From positions 217,414 to 281,413 of the forward strand of contig NZ_LT622359.1 of assembly GCF_900098925.1 (NCBI RefSeq): a stretch of DNA of 64,000 nt. Reading direction: 5' to 3'. Numbering within the stretch: position 1 is the first letter of the stretch; every line of letters starts with the position of its first letter. The stretch is from Bacillus massiliglaciei. GTDB taxonomy: Bacteria; Bacillota; Bacilli; Bacillales; DSM-1321. Made by a program: the position numbers and the translations under genes. Below the pieces are notes generated by a model, which was not told where the DNA came from, made no database searches, and worked only from the letters and a program-made list of their open reading frames with translations. Shown piece by piece: positions 32,726-42,247 of this stretch.

Positions 32726-34922
32726 GTGGGCATTGACCATATGGACGGCTGTGTTAACGATAGGCTTGAGCGGTGTTCTCTTGATTTTAACAAAAGGCAG
32801 TGAGTATTTGGGCCGCGGCTATTTTGATTCAGGAGAGTTCCAGGGGAGATATGACCAGTTCGTTTCTATGCTGAACAGTTTTGAACTTTCTGGACAAAAT
32901 ATTGAAGATGCGAAGAAGAATTTAAAGGTAACAAAGGAAGAGATAGAAGCGCACCGATATGAATATGGGGAACTGGAGGAGCAGCTGGCTAATATTCATG
33001 CTCAATATGATAACAAGATAAAGGAAATGAAAGGGGCCGGGAATAAGGAAGCGGCCGACTTTTATACAGCGGAGCGGGACAAGAAGCTTAAAGATATCAC
33101 TCAAAATTTTAAGAGCGATGAATATGTGGAAAAGAAAATTCTCGCGGAAAAAGAAAAGCAGCTGGAAAATTACTTTGAGCAGCTGGATAAAAATGAACGG
33201 AATCAATTTGAGAATGATAAAAAGGTATTTTCCTATAACTTAACCAATGTTCAGACGAGAGAAGAGTATTCTAATGTCAGCCATTCAGAAGAAAAGACAG
33301 GCAAGCCTGCTTTTCTATTTCAAAAAAAATACGAAGATGGGGATTATTTAATCACGAACAGTTATAACGATAGTGTTGAAGAATATCCCGCAGATCCGGT
33401 CCAAGAGGCACTTTCAGGGGAGTATGAAGGTGATATTACCATTATGAAAAACGCCCCCGCCTCACACCCGCTTATCAAGGAATATAGAGGTTTTCAGATT
33501 GCCCAAAAATTCTTCTATTTCTATAGTATTTTAAGCCTGGTCATGCTGGCGTTAAGCTTGTTCATCTTTCGAAGAGCAAAGCTTGGGGAACCGCAGCCGG
33601 AAGGAGGGTTTGGGCGGCTGTACCGTAAGCTTCCCATTGACTTAAGGGCTGCATCGGCTGTCGGAACTTCCTTGATTTTAATGATTTATTTATATGTTTT
33701 TCCTAATAGATCTTTTTCCTGGCCTTTTTATGATGGACGGTTCGACGGAAGTGCTGCTGCAGACGCAGTTGCTGCCTTTATTCTGCTTGCCTTCTTGATC
33801 GCTTTTACATTTTTGCAGTGGCGCGAATTTGCAGCCGCAGCAAAGGAAGATATCGGACCTGAATGGCAGCGCTCCTTCATCATCAGGACCGTAAATGCTA
33901 TAAAAATGTATTTTTACAGCAAAAGTATTGGTGTTCAGGTCATTCTGCTCTTTTCTATCGTTTTTCTTGCCGGTGTCGGGGCAGGCGGCGTTATTTTAGA
34001 AAATAGCTTGATCATCATCTACCTGCCTTTGCTCATTTTTATTGGAATTCCGGTATTTCTATTTCTCTTCAGGCGGATTGTTGATTTTCAATCCATCTTA
34101 AAGAATACGGATGAGCTCGCAGCGGGAAACCTGGAACCGGATTTACGCTTAAAAGGCCGTTCGGTTCTTGCGAGGATGGCACAGAATATCAATACATTGA
34201 AATATGGAGTGAAATCCTCTCAAAAGGCACAGGTGAAAAGTGAAAGACTGAAAACAGAACTGATCACGAATGTGAGCCATGATTTAAGGACTCCGCTAAC
34301 ATCCATTATTACGTATACAGAGCTGCTGAAAAGTCCTGGATTGGCAGAGGAGGAACGGGATTCCTATATCCAGATCATTGACCGCAAATCGAAGAGGCTC
34401 AAGGTGCTCATTGATGACTTGTTTGAAGTGTCTAAGATGGCCAGCGGGAATGCAGAACTGAACAGGGAAAAAGCAGATCTTGCTCAATTGCTTCAGCAGT
34501 CGCTTGCTGAACGTGAAGAAGCGATCCGGACTTCCAGCCTGCAGTTCCGACTGACCAATCTGGAAAAACCGGTTATCGCAGAAGTGGATGGGCAGAAGAT
34601 GTGGAGGGTGTTTGATAATTTGATTGGGAATATCCTGAAGTATTCGATGGAATATTCAAGGGTTTATCTATCATTGCATGAAGAAACTGATGAGGCGGTC
34701 ATTACATTTAAGAATGTAACGAAATATGAATTGGGAGATAATGTGGATGAGCTTTTTGAGCGATTCAAAAGAGGAGATACTTCGAGAAAAACCGAGGGGT
34801 CCGGTCTTGGGTTGGCTATTGCTAAATCGATTGTAGACCTCCATGGAGGAGACATGGACATCCAAATTGACGGGGATTTATTCAAGGTGACGCTCCGCCT
34901 GCCGAAAATTTCGGAGCAATAA
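32703..34922 (+). CDS. Sensor histidine kinase with large extracellular domain
   Basis: A 739-residue kinase. After helix 1 (about 10-28) an external domain of about 240 residues is coiled-coil rich (EEIEAHRYEYGELEEQLANI). Several helices follow (about 270-290, 320-335, 350-370, 405-455), then a HAMP-like linker. The kinase core has H-box SHDLRTPLTS, N-box NLIGNILKYS, F-box-like FERFKRGDT and G-box GSGLGLAIAKSIVDLHGG. TTG start at 32703 overlaps the regulator by 23 bases. The ligand is not evident. Confidence 0.9.
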   Translation: MATKLKGKWALTIWTAVLTIGLSGVLLILTKGSEYLGRGYFDSGEFQGRYDQFVSMLNSFELSGQNIEDAKKNLKVTKEEIEAHRYEYGELEEQLANIHAQYDNKIKEMKGAGNKEAADFYTAERDKKLKDITQNFKSDEYVEKKILAEKEKQLENYFEQLDKNERNQFENDKKVFSYNLTNVQTREEYSNVSHSEEKTGKPAFLFQKKYEDGDYLITNSYNDSVEEYPADPVQEALSGEYEGDITIMKNAPASHPLIKEYRGFQIAQKFFYFYSILSLVMLALSLFIFRRAKLGEPQPEGGFGRLYRKLPIDLRAASAVGTSLILMIYLYVFPNRSFSWPFYDGRFDGSAAADAVAAFILLAFLIAFTFLQWREFAAAAKEDIGPEWQRSFIIRTVNAIKMYFYSKSIGVQVILLFSIVFLAGVGAGGVILENSLIIIYLPLLIFIGIPVFLFLFRRIVDFQSILKNTDELAAGNLEPDLRLKGRSVLARMAQNINTLKYGVKSSQKAQVKSERLKTELITNVSHDLRTPLTSIITYTELLKSPGLAEEERDSYIQIIDRKSKRLKVLIDDLFEVSKMASGNAELNREKADLAQLLQQSLAEREEAIRTSSLQFRLTNLEKPVIAEVDGQKMWRVFDNLIGNILKYSMEYSRVYLSLHEETDEAVITFKNVTKYELGDNVDELFERFKRGDTSRKTEGSGLGLAIAKSIVDLHGGDMDIQIDGDLFKVTLRLPKISEQ

Positions 34923-34930
34923 TGCAGAAG

Positions 34931-34962
34931 AAAGCCTGGACTTCAGTGTCCAGGCTTTCTTT
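34931..34962. terminator. Terminator and group IIC insertion target
   Basis: AAAGCCTGGAC (34931-34941) pairs with GTCCAGGCTTT (34948-34958), then CTTT. Intron copy 2 begins at 34963. Class IIC introns are known to insert behind terminator hairpins. The hairpin may once have served the convergent amylase gene too, now 1.9 kb away. Confidence 0.92.
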
Positions 34963-36850
34963 GTGTGCGCCCGGCATGGGTGCAGTCTATAGGGTGAGAG
35001 TCCCGAACCATGAAGGCAGTAGTAATGGTTAGCTTAACGCAAGGGTGTCTGTGGTGACGCAGAATCTGAAGGAAGCGAGCGGCAAACCTCCGGTCTGAGG
35101 AACACGAACTTCATATAAGGCTAGGTACCATTGGATGAGTTTGCACAACAAAACGAAGTCCTTACTGCCGAAGGTGGTACAGAGTAAATGAAGCAGATAG
35201 ATGGAGGGAAAGACTGTACTCTTACCCGGGGAGGTCTGATTGGAACGCCAAGTTCCCTTGGTAACCTATCCAGCGATGGACAGCTGAACAATCAGAAGTC
35301 AGCCGAGGTCATAGTACCATTCCAACTCGAGATGGAATGGGAAGGACTGAACTATTAGGAAGAACGAGAACTAGGCATATAATTCCTGTATAGAAGCAGA
35401 CAATCCGAAAGGACTTACTTGAAGGAGGAAGTGGTGAATTCCACAGGGGACTTCATGAGGGTGGAGCAGGAATAACATAATTAGATTTCTACGTTCACGT
35501 CGAAAGGAAATATCACATGTTAATGGATCTGATTCTGTCACGGGAAAACTTAATAGAAGCACTTAAACGTGTGGAGAAGAACAAAGGGAGTCACGGCATA
35601 GATGGAATGTCCGTAAAATCCCTACGAAGACATCTCTATGAGAACTGGGAAACTCTTTGTGATTCATTAAGGGAAGGTACCTATCAACCTAACCCAGTCC
35701 GTCGAGTCGAAATCCCGAAACCGAACGGTGGAGTAAGATTACTAGGAATACCTACCGTGACAGACCGGTTCATTCAACAGGCTATCGCCCAAGTTCTAAC
35801 CCCACTTCTTGACCCAACCTTCTCAGAACATAGTTATGGGTTTAGACCAAATAGAAGAGGTCATGATGCGGTTCGTAAAGCAAGGGAATATATAAGTGAA
35901 GGTTATAGATGGGTGATTGACATGGACTTGGAGAAATTCTTTGATAGAGTCAATCATGATAAGTTAATGGGGATATTAGCAAGTAGAATCCAAGACCGGC
36001 AGGTCTTGAAACTTATACGGAAATATCTCCAAGCAGGAATTATGATGAATGGTGTAGTCTATGATGCAGAAGAAGGAACACCACAAGGAGGTCCACTGAG
36101 CCCCCTTCTTTCGAATATCCTTTTGGATAAACTTGATAAAGAGTTAGAAAGGAGAGGTCACAAGTTTGTCCGCTACGCCGATGATTGTAATATTTACATG
36201 AAATCGAAGAAAGCTGGAGAACGAGTGATGAACTCAATTACATGCTTTATTGAGCAGAAATTAAAGCTCAAAGTAAATAGAGAAAAGTCAGCAGTTGATC
36301 GCCCGTGGAAACGAAAGTTTCTTGGCTTTAGCTTTACGGTCAATAAGAAACCGAAGGTTCGAATAGCCAATGAAAGTATTAAAAGGCTTAAGGCTAAAAT
36401 ACGGGAGTTAACCTCCCGTTCTAAACAAATTCCTATGGAAGTTAGAATCGAGAAACTAAATCAATATCTAACGGGATGGTGTGGATATTTTGCATTGGCT
36501 GATACACCAAGTAAATTTAAAGAATTTGATGAGTGGATTAGACGGAGACTCCGTATGCTTGAATGGAAACAATGGAAGAAACCGAGGACAAGAGTAAGAA
36601 AACTCAAAGGTCTAGGTGTCCCTGACCAAAAGGCATATGAATGGGGAAACTCCAGAAAGAAATATTGGAGAATAGCCTGTAGTCCAATCTTACACAAAAC
36701 CCTCAATAACTTGTATTGGAGTCACCGAGGGTTGAAAAGTTTATATAATCGATATGAATTTCTGCGTCAAACTTAATGGAACCGCCGTATACCGAACGGT
36801 ACGTACGGTGGTGTGAGAGGTCGGGGGTTAATCACCCCCTCCTACTCGAT
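34963..36850 (+). mobile_element. Group IIC intron, copy 2
   Basis: Identical to copy 1 apart from one base (A at 35485 versus T at 524), located 31-32 bases upstream of the maturase ATG. It begins four bases after a terminator stem and ends 17 bases before the amylase stop. With copy 1 in the same orientation, it encloses about 33 kb. Confidence 0.95.
35517..36776 (+). CDS. ltrA: Group II intron reverse transcriptase/maturase, copy 2
   Basis: The 419-residue product is identical to that of copy 1, with the YADD active site at 220-223 and a maturase domain but no endonuclease domain. Identity at the protein level and near identity of the DNA indicate very recent movement or duplication. Confidence 0.95.
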   Translation: MLMDLILSRENLIEALKRVEKNKGSHGIDGMSVKSLRRHLYENWETLCDSLREGTYQPNPVRRVEIPKPNGGVRLLGIPTVTDRFIQQAIAQVLTPLLDPTFSEHSYGFRPNRRGHDAVRKAREYISEGYRWVIDMDLEKFFDRVNHDKLMGILASRIQDRQVLKLIRKYLQAGIMMNGVVYDAEEGTPQGGPLSPLLSNILLDKLDKELERRGHKFVRYADDCNIYMKSKKAGERVMNSITCFIEQKLKLKVNREKSAVDRPWKRKFLGFSFTVNKKPKVRIANESIKRLKAKIRELTSRSKQIPMEVRIEKLNQYLTGWCGYFALADTPSKFKEFDEWIRRRLRMLEWKQWKKPRTRVRKLKGLGVPDQKAYEWGNSRKKYWRIACSPILHKTLNNLYWSHRGLKSLYNRYEFLRQT

Positions 36851-36867
36851 CGCTAATCTCAAAGGAC

Positions 36868-38331
36868 TTAAAATTCACGGGTATCGAGAGCCCAGACAGC
36901 TACACTGCCGGGATTGACAGGGAAGGTGGCCCAGCCGTCCTCTTCAATTTGAATTTGGTCGTCCCTTGAGCGAGTCATATCTGTCCAGATTTCCCCGGCG
37001 CGATGCTCTCCGACAAACATTCTTTTCTCCCCTTCATCGGCATTGGTCATGACCACCGCACAGCCTGAATTCTCCATTTCCTCTGTCCCGAGACGCACCC
37101 AGCCGATTACGTTAGGATCATCAAAATAGTCTATTTGTTCTCCGTAGGATTTTTCATGACGGGCACATAGAAGATGATCCAGCATTTCCTTTTTGGATTC
37201 GATAGGAACAGGGCCGCCAATTCCATAATAATCTCCGTAGAAAACGCAGGGATAACCCTCTAGTCTAAGTAAAATGAGTGAATAGGCATGCGGTTTAAAC
37301 CAGTCTTTGACCCATGATTCCAAAGCCTCATGGGGCTGGGAATCATGATTATCAACGAATGTGACTGCTTGTGTAGGATTTGATTGGACGAGGGTATCTT
37401 GGAATATACTAGATAGATCAAAGGCAGCTCCTGAGTTGGAAGCCTCGTAAAATTTATAATGAAGGGCGACATCGAATAAATCCATGCCGTAATTTATGTT
37501 TTTGAGGTACGTCTCAAGGGAAGCTACATCCGGTTTCCAGTATTCCCCCACCATAAAGAAGTTGTCATCTGTATGGGCATTTATTTCTGTTAGAAACTCA
37601 TTCATGAAATCATAGTCAATATGTTTAACGGCGTCCAGACGGAACCCCTCGCAGTGCAGAGCGTCGACCAGCCATTTCGCCCATGAAATCATTTCCTTCC
37701 GAACATCAGGGTTGCTGTAATCAATATTGGCAAACATTAAGTAATCATAGTTTCCGAATTCCTGTGAAACCTTTTGGCTCCATCCTTTATGTTCTCCAAG
37801 AATGCGGTAGATGCCCATTTTTTCATGTTCTTCATCGTAATCCGTCCCATTGAAGTGATGGTGGTTCCATTTAAAGTCAGAGTATTGATCGCTCCTGCCC
37901 TCAAAATTAAATTTCGTCCAGCCATTAATCTCAAAGGACTCGGAAATCTCTTCATTTCGGTTATCGGGATTTACTTCGACTACTTCAAACCTTTCAGTCT
38001 CATCTGCCCCGGCCTTATGATTCATGACCAAGTCTACATAGACGGCGATTCCGTAATTATGGCAAGCCTCAATAGCCTCCAACAATTCATGCTTCGTACC
38101 GTACTTGGTACGCACCGTACCTTTTTGGTCGAATTCCCCAAGGTCATATAAGTCATATATTCCATAACCCACATCGTTGGCTGTTATTCCCTTTGTAACA
38201 GGAGGAATCCAGACGCAGTCGATGCCTGCCTCCTTTAAAAGGGGTGCGGATTTTTTTAATCTTTTCCAGTGTGATCCATCCGCCTCTAGGTGCCACTCAA
38301 AAAATTGCATCATGGTATGGTTTCTTTTCAT
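36868..38331 (-). CDS. Cytoplasmic alpha-amylase (GH13)
   Basis: A 487-residue glycoside hydrolase of the alpha-amylase type, hydrolysing internal alpha-1,4 glucan bonds. Catalytic residues: D233 in GFRLDAVKH, E263 in MVGEYW and D330 in FVDNHD; region I is DLVMNHKA. No signal peptide is present (MKRNHTMMQFFEWHLEADG), so it acts inside the cell, probably on glycogen or imported maltodextrins. The upstream region has no convincing catabolite site. Confidence 0.9.
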   Translation of the reverse strand: MKRNHTMMQFFEWHLEADGSHWKRLKKSAPLLKEAGIDCVWIPPVTKGITANDVGYGIYDLYDLGEFDQKGTVRTKYGTKHELLEAIEACHNYGIAVYVDLVMNHKAGADETERFEVVEVNPDNRNEEISESFEINGWTKFNFEGRSDQYSDFKWNHHHFNGTDYDEEHEKMGIYRILGEHKGWSQKVSQEFGNYDYLMFANIDYSNPDVRKEMISWAKWLVDALHCEGFRLDAVKHIDYDFMNEFLTEINAHTDDNFFMVGEYWKPDVASLETYLKNINYGMDLFDVALHYKFYEASNSGAAFDLSSIFQDTLVQSNPTQAVTFVDNHDSQPHEALESWVKDWFKPHAYSLILLRLEGYPCVFYGDYYGIGGPVPIESKKEMLDHLLCARHEKSYGEQIDYFDDPNVIGWVRLGTEEMENSGCAVVMTNADEGEKRMFVGEHRAGEIWTDMTRSRDDQIQIEEDGWATFPVNPGSVAVWALDTREF

Positions 38332-38865
38332 CTCTTTCCCCCCTAGTCACCGACACGTTTGACAACAATCGAAACGTTCAGACAAAATAATTGGTTAAAT
38401 TCTTTACCCTTTTTTAATAAGAAGTAAACAGAGAGGACTAATTAGAAGGAAGGCAGATAGAATACGTACTTCCTGCCTTTATTTTACAACAGGATCGAAT
38501 GATTAGATAGAAGGATCGTCCCTGCTAAGACTTAGTTTGCCCTTTATATACAGATGGTAAGCAGCCATTTAACATTTTGTTTTTTTGATAAGGCTGTTTA
38601 TAAAAATGGCGGACAAGCCAAGCGGATTCAGCGCTCATGTATAATAGGTATCTATTCAAAAGCGATGAAACGTTAGATTTATATGTAAAGGTGCGGCTGT
38701 CATGCTGAAAAAACAGGAAGGATAGGTTAGTTGATAATGAACGGTATATTTCGGAAAGATTAGGATTCCTGACGTGAAATCAAACAGTAAAAAGAGAATG
38801 ATGGGTAATGTTTTTTTTTAAAACTGTCTAAATGTGGCTATTACATGAACCTTTGTCTGACTATC

Positions 38866-38894
38866 TTGAAACTGAAAAAAATATAGCCTAAAAT
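38866..38894 (+). promoter_or_regulatory. Promoter TTGAAA-17-TAAAAT (twin of 19774)
   Basis: TTGAAA (38866-38871), spacer of 17 and TAAAAT (38889-38894). The spacer shares CTGAAA and AATATA with the promoter at 19774. What it transcribes is unclear; no ORF follows. Confidence 0.5.
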
Positions 38895-38917
38895 AATATT
38901 ACTCACATACGTAGCTT

Positions 38918-38956
38918 AAAGGCTTCAACGAAATTCCCCTGCTTAGGCAGGGGAAT
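38918..38956 (+). repeat. Possible solitary IS605-type right end
   Basis: AAAGGCTTCAACG is followed by hairpin ATTCCCCTGC-TTAG-GCAGGGGAAT (38933-38956). IS200/IS605 elements with TnpB usually end with an AAAGGCTTTCAACG-type segment and a GC-rich hairpin like this. No transposase is near. It may be a relic end. Confidence 0.45.
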
Positions 38957-39311
38957 ACTCGTATATTATCCAGAAAAAGCGGAAGTCTTTTTTGTGTCTC
39001 TTTCTTTATCTGATAACCTTGCAGCAGATACATGCAGCCAGTTCATTCAGAGACAGTGGGCAGCATTGCCTCCATTTGTCACAGAATATTCAAAAACTAT
39101 ATGCATATTATTCGAAAATCCGGCTATTAACTAATCATTGGATACATGTTGAAAGGAGCAAGGGAGAGAGAAAGAGACACGCTTGGCGTATTAGAACTTT
39201 GTTTAGAAATTTCAAGAGGGAAGGGTCCAGTACGCTTTAAAGGTATACACAGCACGCTGTTCACTTTTAAAGAGCAGCTTTTATTCATACATCACTAGGA
39301 GGTAGAACAAT

Positions 39312-39518
39312 ATGTCTACTAAAATCATTATGGATAGCGGTAAAGAATATATTATCAAGGAAAGTATAGATCATGTACTCGAAGCACTATTTGGGGAAAA
39401 TAAATTATCGATGAGTTCGGTTAAGATTTTGAAAAATACCTTCCTAAAAATTGATCAGGAAAAAGAAGTCTTCATCAATCCGGTTCATGTCTCTTCTGTA
39501 GAGGCAATTATTGAATAG
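39312..39518 (+). CDS. Small hypothetical protein
   Basis: A 68-residue protein starting MSTKIIMDSGKEYIIKE, with AGGAGGTAG ahead of ATG 39312 and a terminator just after. It has no membrane segment or signal. The ends (KEYIIKESID, FINPVHVSSVEAIIE) recall short proteins of phage and host origin that bind no known ligand. I do not recognise its function. Good signals make expression likely. Confidence 0.7.
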   Translation: MSTKIIMDSGKEYIIKESIDHVLEALFGENKLSMSSVKILKNTFLKIDQEKEVFINPVHVSSVEAIIE

Positions 39519-39529
39519 TAACGTCTTAA

Positions 39530-39552
39530 ACACCCGCTTTAGGGTGTCTTTT
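39530..39552 (+). terminator. Terminator after small gene
   Basis: ACACCC (39530-39535) pairs with GGGTGT (39542-39547), followed by CTTTTT. Confidence 0.8.
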
Positions 39553-39577
39553 TATGCCTAAATAGGAAATTTAAAAT

Positions 39578-39644
39578 TGGAAACGCTTAACCTATGTTAA
39601 ATGAAAAAATCTTATTTACATTTTCAGAATATTTTTGTTATTAT
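39578..39644 (+). promoter_or_regulatory. Promoter of PTS-like gene with possible cre site
   Basis: TTTACA (39615-39620), an 18-base spacer and TATTAT (39639-39644) form a plausible promoter. TGGAAACGCTTAAC (39578-39591) agrees with the CcpA cre core but differs at about three positions. Confidence 0.4.
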
Positions 39645-39748
39645 GTATAAAGATTAATGAAAGAACCTAGTTTTTAGGACGATTGTATTAGAAATAATAG
39701 ACCGAACAAAAAATTCTAAATATTCAAACATCAGAGGGTGGGAACAGG

Positions 39749-40771
39749 ATGAACAGAAAAAAATATATCATGGATCGTATGTATAAAGCGTCTGCGGGAA
39801 TCGCCAATGCTGTATTGGTTACCCTTGGTGTGGGACTGCTTCTCGAATCGATAGGCGGGTACTTGGACTCCGCCATTCTGCTAGCGATAGGGGGAGCTGC
39901 AAAGGTACTGCTGGCACCTGCACTTGGGGCGGGTGTCGCCTATCAGCTGGGCGGAAACTCATTGGTGCTTTTCAGTGCCATGGTCTGCAGCTCCATCGGA
40001 GGGGCAGCCATTCAACGAACGGCAGAAGGAACCTTTACTTTAGTGACAGGGCAGCCGCTGAGCGCTGTTTTGGCAGCTGTTATTGCCACATATATTGGAA
40101 AACGACTGACAGGCAAAACCAAGCTTGATATGATGGCTATTCCAATTTCAGCTATTCTGGTCGGAGGGGTTGCAGGCGTGGGACTTGCTGCTGTCACAAC
40201 ACCGCTGCTGACTAAAGTGAGTGCTCAGATTACAGAAGCTGTTACCGGCTCTCCGCTAATCGGCTCTATCGTCATTGCTTTAGTATGGAGCATCCTATTG
40301 ATGACACCAGCCTCATCAGCGGCTCTTGCCATCGCACTCCAGCTTGACCCGGTTTCCAGTGCAGCAGCATTGATTGGATGTACGGTACAGTTTGTAGGAT
40401 TTACGGCTATGTCAAGAAAAGACAATGACCTGGGCGGCATTCTGGCTCAAATTGTCGTAACACCAAAAGTACAGTTTCCTAACTTAATTAAGAATCCATT
40501 ATATTTGATTCCAACTTTTGTGGCGGCGATCATCTGTGCACCGATTGCAACGATCATCTTCGATTTCCAGGCTCCTTATGAACTTGGAGGCATGGGTTTA
40601 TCTTCTATGATTGCACCGATCACTATTGCAACTGGACAAGGCCTGCATGCATTCTTAGTTTATGTAATCGTTGGAATGGTCTTGCCGACTATTATTACAT
40701 TAGCCTTCCATAAGGTATTAAAGGCAATGGGAAAAGTAAAAGCAGGGGAACTGCATTTGGAAGTTCAATAA
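39749..40771 (+). CDS. PTS system IIC-like membrane protein
   Basis: A 340-residue protein with about nine or ten helices, of the PTS_EIIC_2 type, with Gly/Ala-rich helices (GVGLLLESIGGYLDSAILLAIGGAAKVLLAPALGAGVAYQLG) and no IIA or IIB domain. No partner PTS genes are nearby. Such solitary IIC proteins occur in many Bacillus species with unknown substrates. GGGTGGGAACAGG precedes ATG 39749, and the gene is monocistronic between two terminators. Confidence 0.75.
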   Translation: MNRKKYIMDRMYKASAGIANAVLVTLGVGLLLESIGGYLDSAILLAIGGAAKVLLAPALGAGVAYQLGGNSLVLFSAMVCSSIGGAAIQRTAEGTFTLVTGQPLSAVLAAVIATYIGKRLTGKTKLDMMAIPISAILVGGVAGVGLAAVTTPLLTKVSAQITEAVTGSPLIGSIVIALVWSILLMTPASSAALAIALQLDPVSSAAALIGCTVQFVGFTAMSRKDNDLGGILAQIVVTPKVQFPNLIKNPLYLIPTFVAAIICAPIATIIFDFQAPYELGGMGLSSMIAPITIATGQGLHAFLVYVIVGMVLPTIITLAFHKVLKAMGKVKAGELHLEVQ

Positions 40772-40796
40772 CACAATCTTTCAGATTTTCACGTCA

Positions 40797-40822
40797 GCCT
40801 GGGAAATGCTTCCCGGGCTTTT
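40797..40822 (+). terminator. Terminator after PTS-like gene
   Basis: GCCTGGGAA (40797-40805) pairs with TTCCCGGGC (40810-40818), followed by TTTTC. Confidence 0.85.
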
Positions 40823-40909
40823 CGCATTTTCAGCTGGGCTGTTTGTGGCACAGCGAAAATAGGGTAAAATGAAAGATGGTTAAGAAATCACAGAAAAAGG
40901 TGTTTGAAA

Positions 40910-42106
40910 ATGGAAAAGGCGGTCAATGTAAAGCTGAAAGAAAGTGCAATTAAGAAAATTGCTAAGGGATATCCCCTTATAAGCAAACATGTCCTTCAGA
41001 ACCCAGCTGTCTTAAAGGAAGAAGGCACAATAATCCGATTAACGGACGGAAATGGCAGATTCATTGCCAAGGGATATTATGGGAGGCAGAATAAAGGATT
41101 AGGATGGATTCTCACTCACGAGGAGCATGAAGAAATCGATCAAGACTTTTTTAATAAAAAGCTTCAGCATGCAGTGGGCCGCAGAGCTTCCTTTTATAAG
41201 AGTGAGGATACGACTGCTTTTCGGATTTTCAATGGGGAAGGAGACGGAATTGGCGGCCTAATAATCGAGTGCTTTGACGGACATTATGTCATTCATTGGT
41301 ACAGCCAGGGGATTTACGCCTTTCGAGAACTCGTTTTAAATGCCCTGAAACAGGCGGCAGATGTGAAGTCCATTTATCAAAAAAGAAGATTTGATTCCAA
41401 AGGACAATATGTTGAAGATAATGATTTTGTTTGGGGACAGGAGCCTGAGTTTCCTCTAATCGTAAAGGAAAATGGTGAGCAGTTTGCCATCTATCTGAAT
41501 GACGGAGCCATGGTCGGCGTATTCCTTGACCAGCGAGATGTCCGCAGAACCATTCGGGATAAATATGCTAAGAGGAAAACGGTTTTGAATCTGTTTTCTT
41601 ATACGGGAGCTTTCTCGGTATTTGCTGCGAAAGGCGGCGCTTTAAAAACGACAAGTGTGGACCTGGCCAATCGAAGCATGCCGAAAACCCGGGAACAGTT
41701 TGAAATCAACGGAATAGAACCGGAAGAACAGAATATTGTCGTCATGGATGTCTTCCAATATTTTAAATATGCAAAACGCAAAAATTTAGCATTTGATTTG
41801 GTAATCATGGATCCTCCAAGCTTTGCAAAATCAAAAAAGGTTATATTCAGTGCGGAAAAAGACTATACGGATCTCTTGAAGCAGGCTATTGATATTACAG
41901 AAGATGATGGGATTATCGTTGCCTCTACGAATGCCAGTTCTTTTGATATGAAAAAATTCAGGACATTTATTGATACAGCCTTTAAAGAAAAGGGCAGTTC
42001 TTACCAGGTTCTTGAACAGTTTTCACTGCCGGAGGACTTTAAAACCATAAAGGAATTCCGTGAAGGAAATTATTTAAAAGTCCTTTTTATTAAAAAAATG
42101 AGATAG
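40910..42106 (+). CDS. ywbD: RlmI-like class I SAM-dependent rRNA methyltransferase
   Basis: A 398-residue methyltransferase with an N-terminal PUA RNA-binding domain (about 1-80) followed by a linker domain and a Rossmann SAM domain. SAM motif I is LNLFSYTGAFSVFAA and the catalytic motif is MDPPSFAKSKK. It probably modifies a cytosine of 23S rRNA, as RlmI does. ATG 40910 is preferred to TTG 40904 for its spacing to AAGGTG. Confidence 0.85.
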   Translation: MEKAVNVKLKESAIKKIAKGYPLISKHVLQNPAVLKEEGTIIRLTDGNGRFIAKGYYGRQNKGLGWILTHEEHEEIDQDFFNKKLQHAVGRRASFYKSEDTTAFRIFNGEGDGIGGLIIECFDGHYVIHWYSQGIYAFRELVLNALKQAADVKSIYQKRRFDSKGQYVEDNDFVWGQEPEFPLIVKENGEQFAIYLNDGAMVGVFLDQRDVRRTIRDKYAKRKTVLNLFSYTGAFSVFAAKGGALKTTSVDLANRSMPKTREQFEINGIEPEEQNIVVMDVFQYFKYAKRKNLAFDLVIMDPPSFAKSKKVIFSAEKDYTDLLKQAIDITEDDGIIVASTNASSFDMKKFRTFIDTAFKEKGSSYQVLEQFSLPEDFKTIKEFREGNYLKVLFIKKMR

Positions 42107-42111
42107 TCATG

Positions 42112-42145
42112 AAAGGCCCGGGCGCGGTTGGCAACCGGGCCTTTT
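42112..42145 (+). terminator. Terminator after ywbD-like gene
   Basis: AAAGGCCCGG (42112-42121) pairs with CCGGGCCTTT (42135-42144), followed by T. Confidence 0.88.
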
Positions 42146-42247
42146 GTTTGTTTGCGTGCGTTTTGTTATATCCTTTTTGGGAATTATAAGCTATTATGAA
42201 ATGGATTTACGAGATTGATAACCGGATCAGAATGGCAGGTGTCTTTT

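Larger units (their letters stand above)
38332..39311. other. 980-base region with no supported gene
   Basis: The region holds a hairpin AAGGCAG...CTGCCTT (38450-38479), a promoter-like sequence at 38866, a GC-rich hairpin at 38933 and a 12-bp inverted repeat GTGTCTCTTTCT (38994-39005) / AGAAAGAGACAC (39169-39180). The 82-codon ORF at 38992 has no ribosome-binding site. The sequence looks like eroded insertion remnants. Confidence 0.6.

Noticed and set aside
38400..38560. Catabolite (cre) site before the amylase
   Set aside because: The CGAAACGTTC-like stretch near 38370 lacks the symmetry and flanks of a cre site.
38992..39240. 82-codon ORF in the non-coding region
   Set aside because: No ribosome-binding site and its ends coincide with a 12-bp inverted repeat; product looks random.
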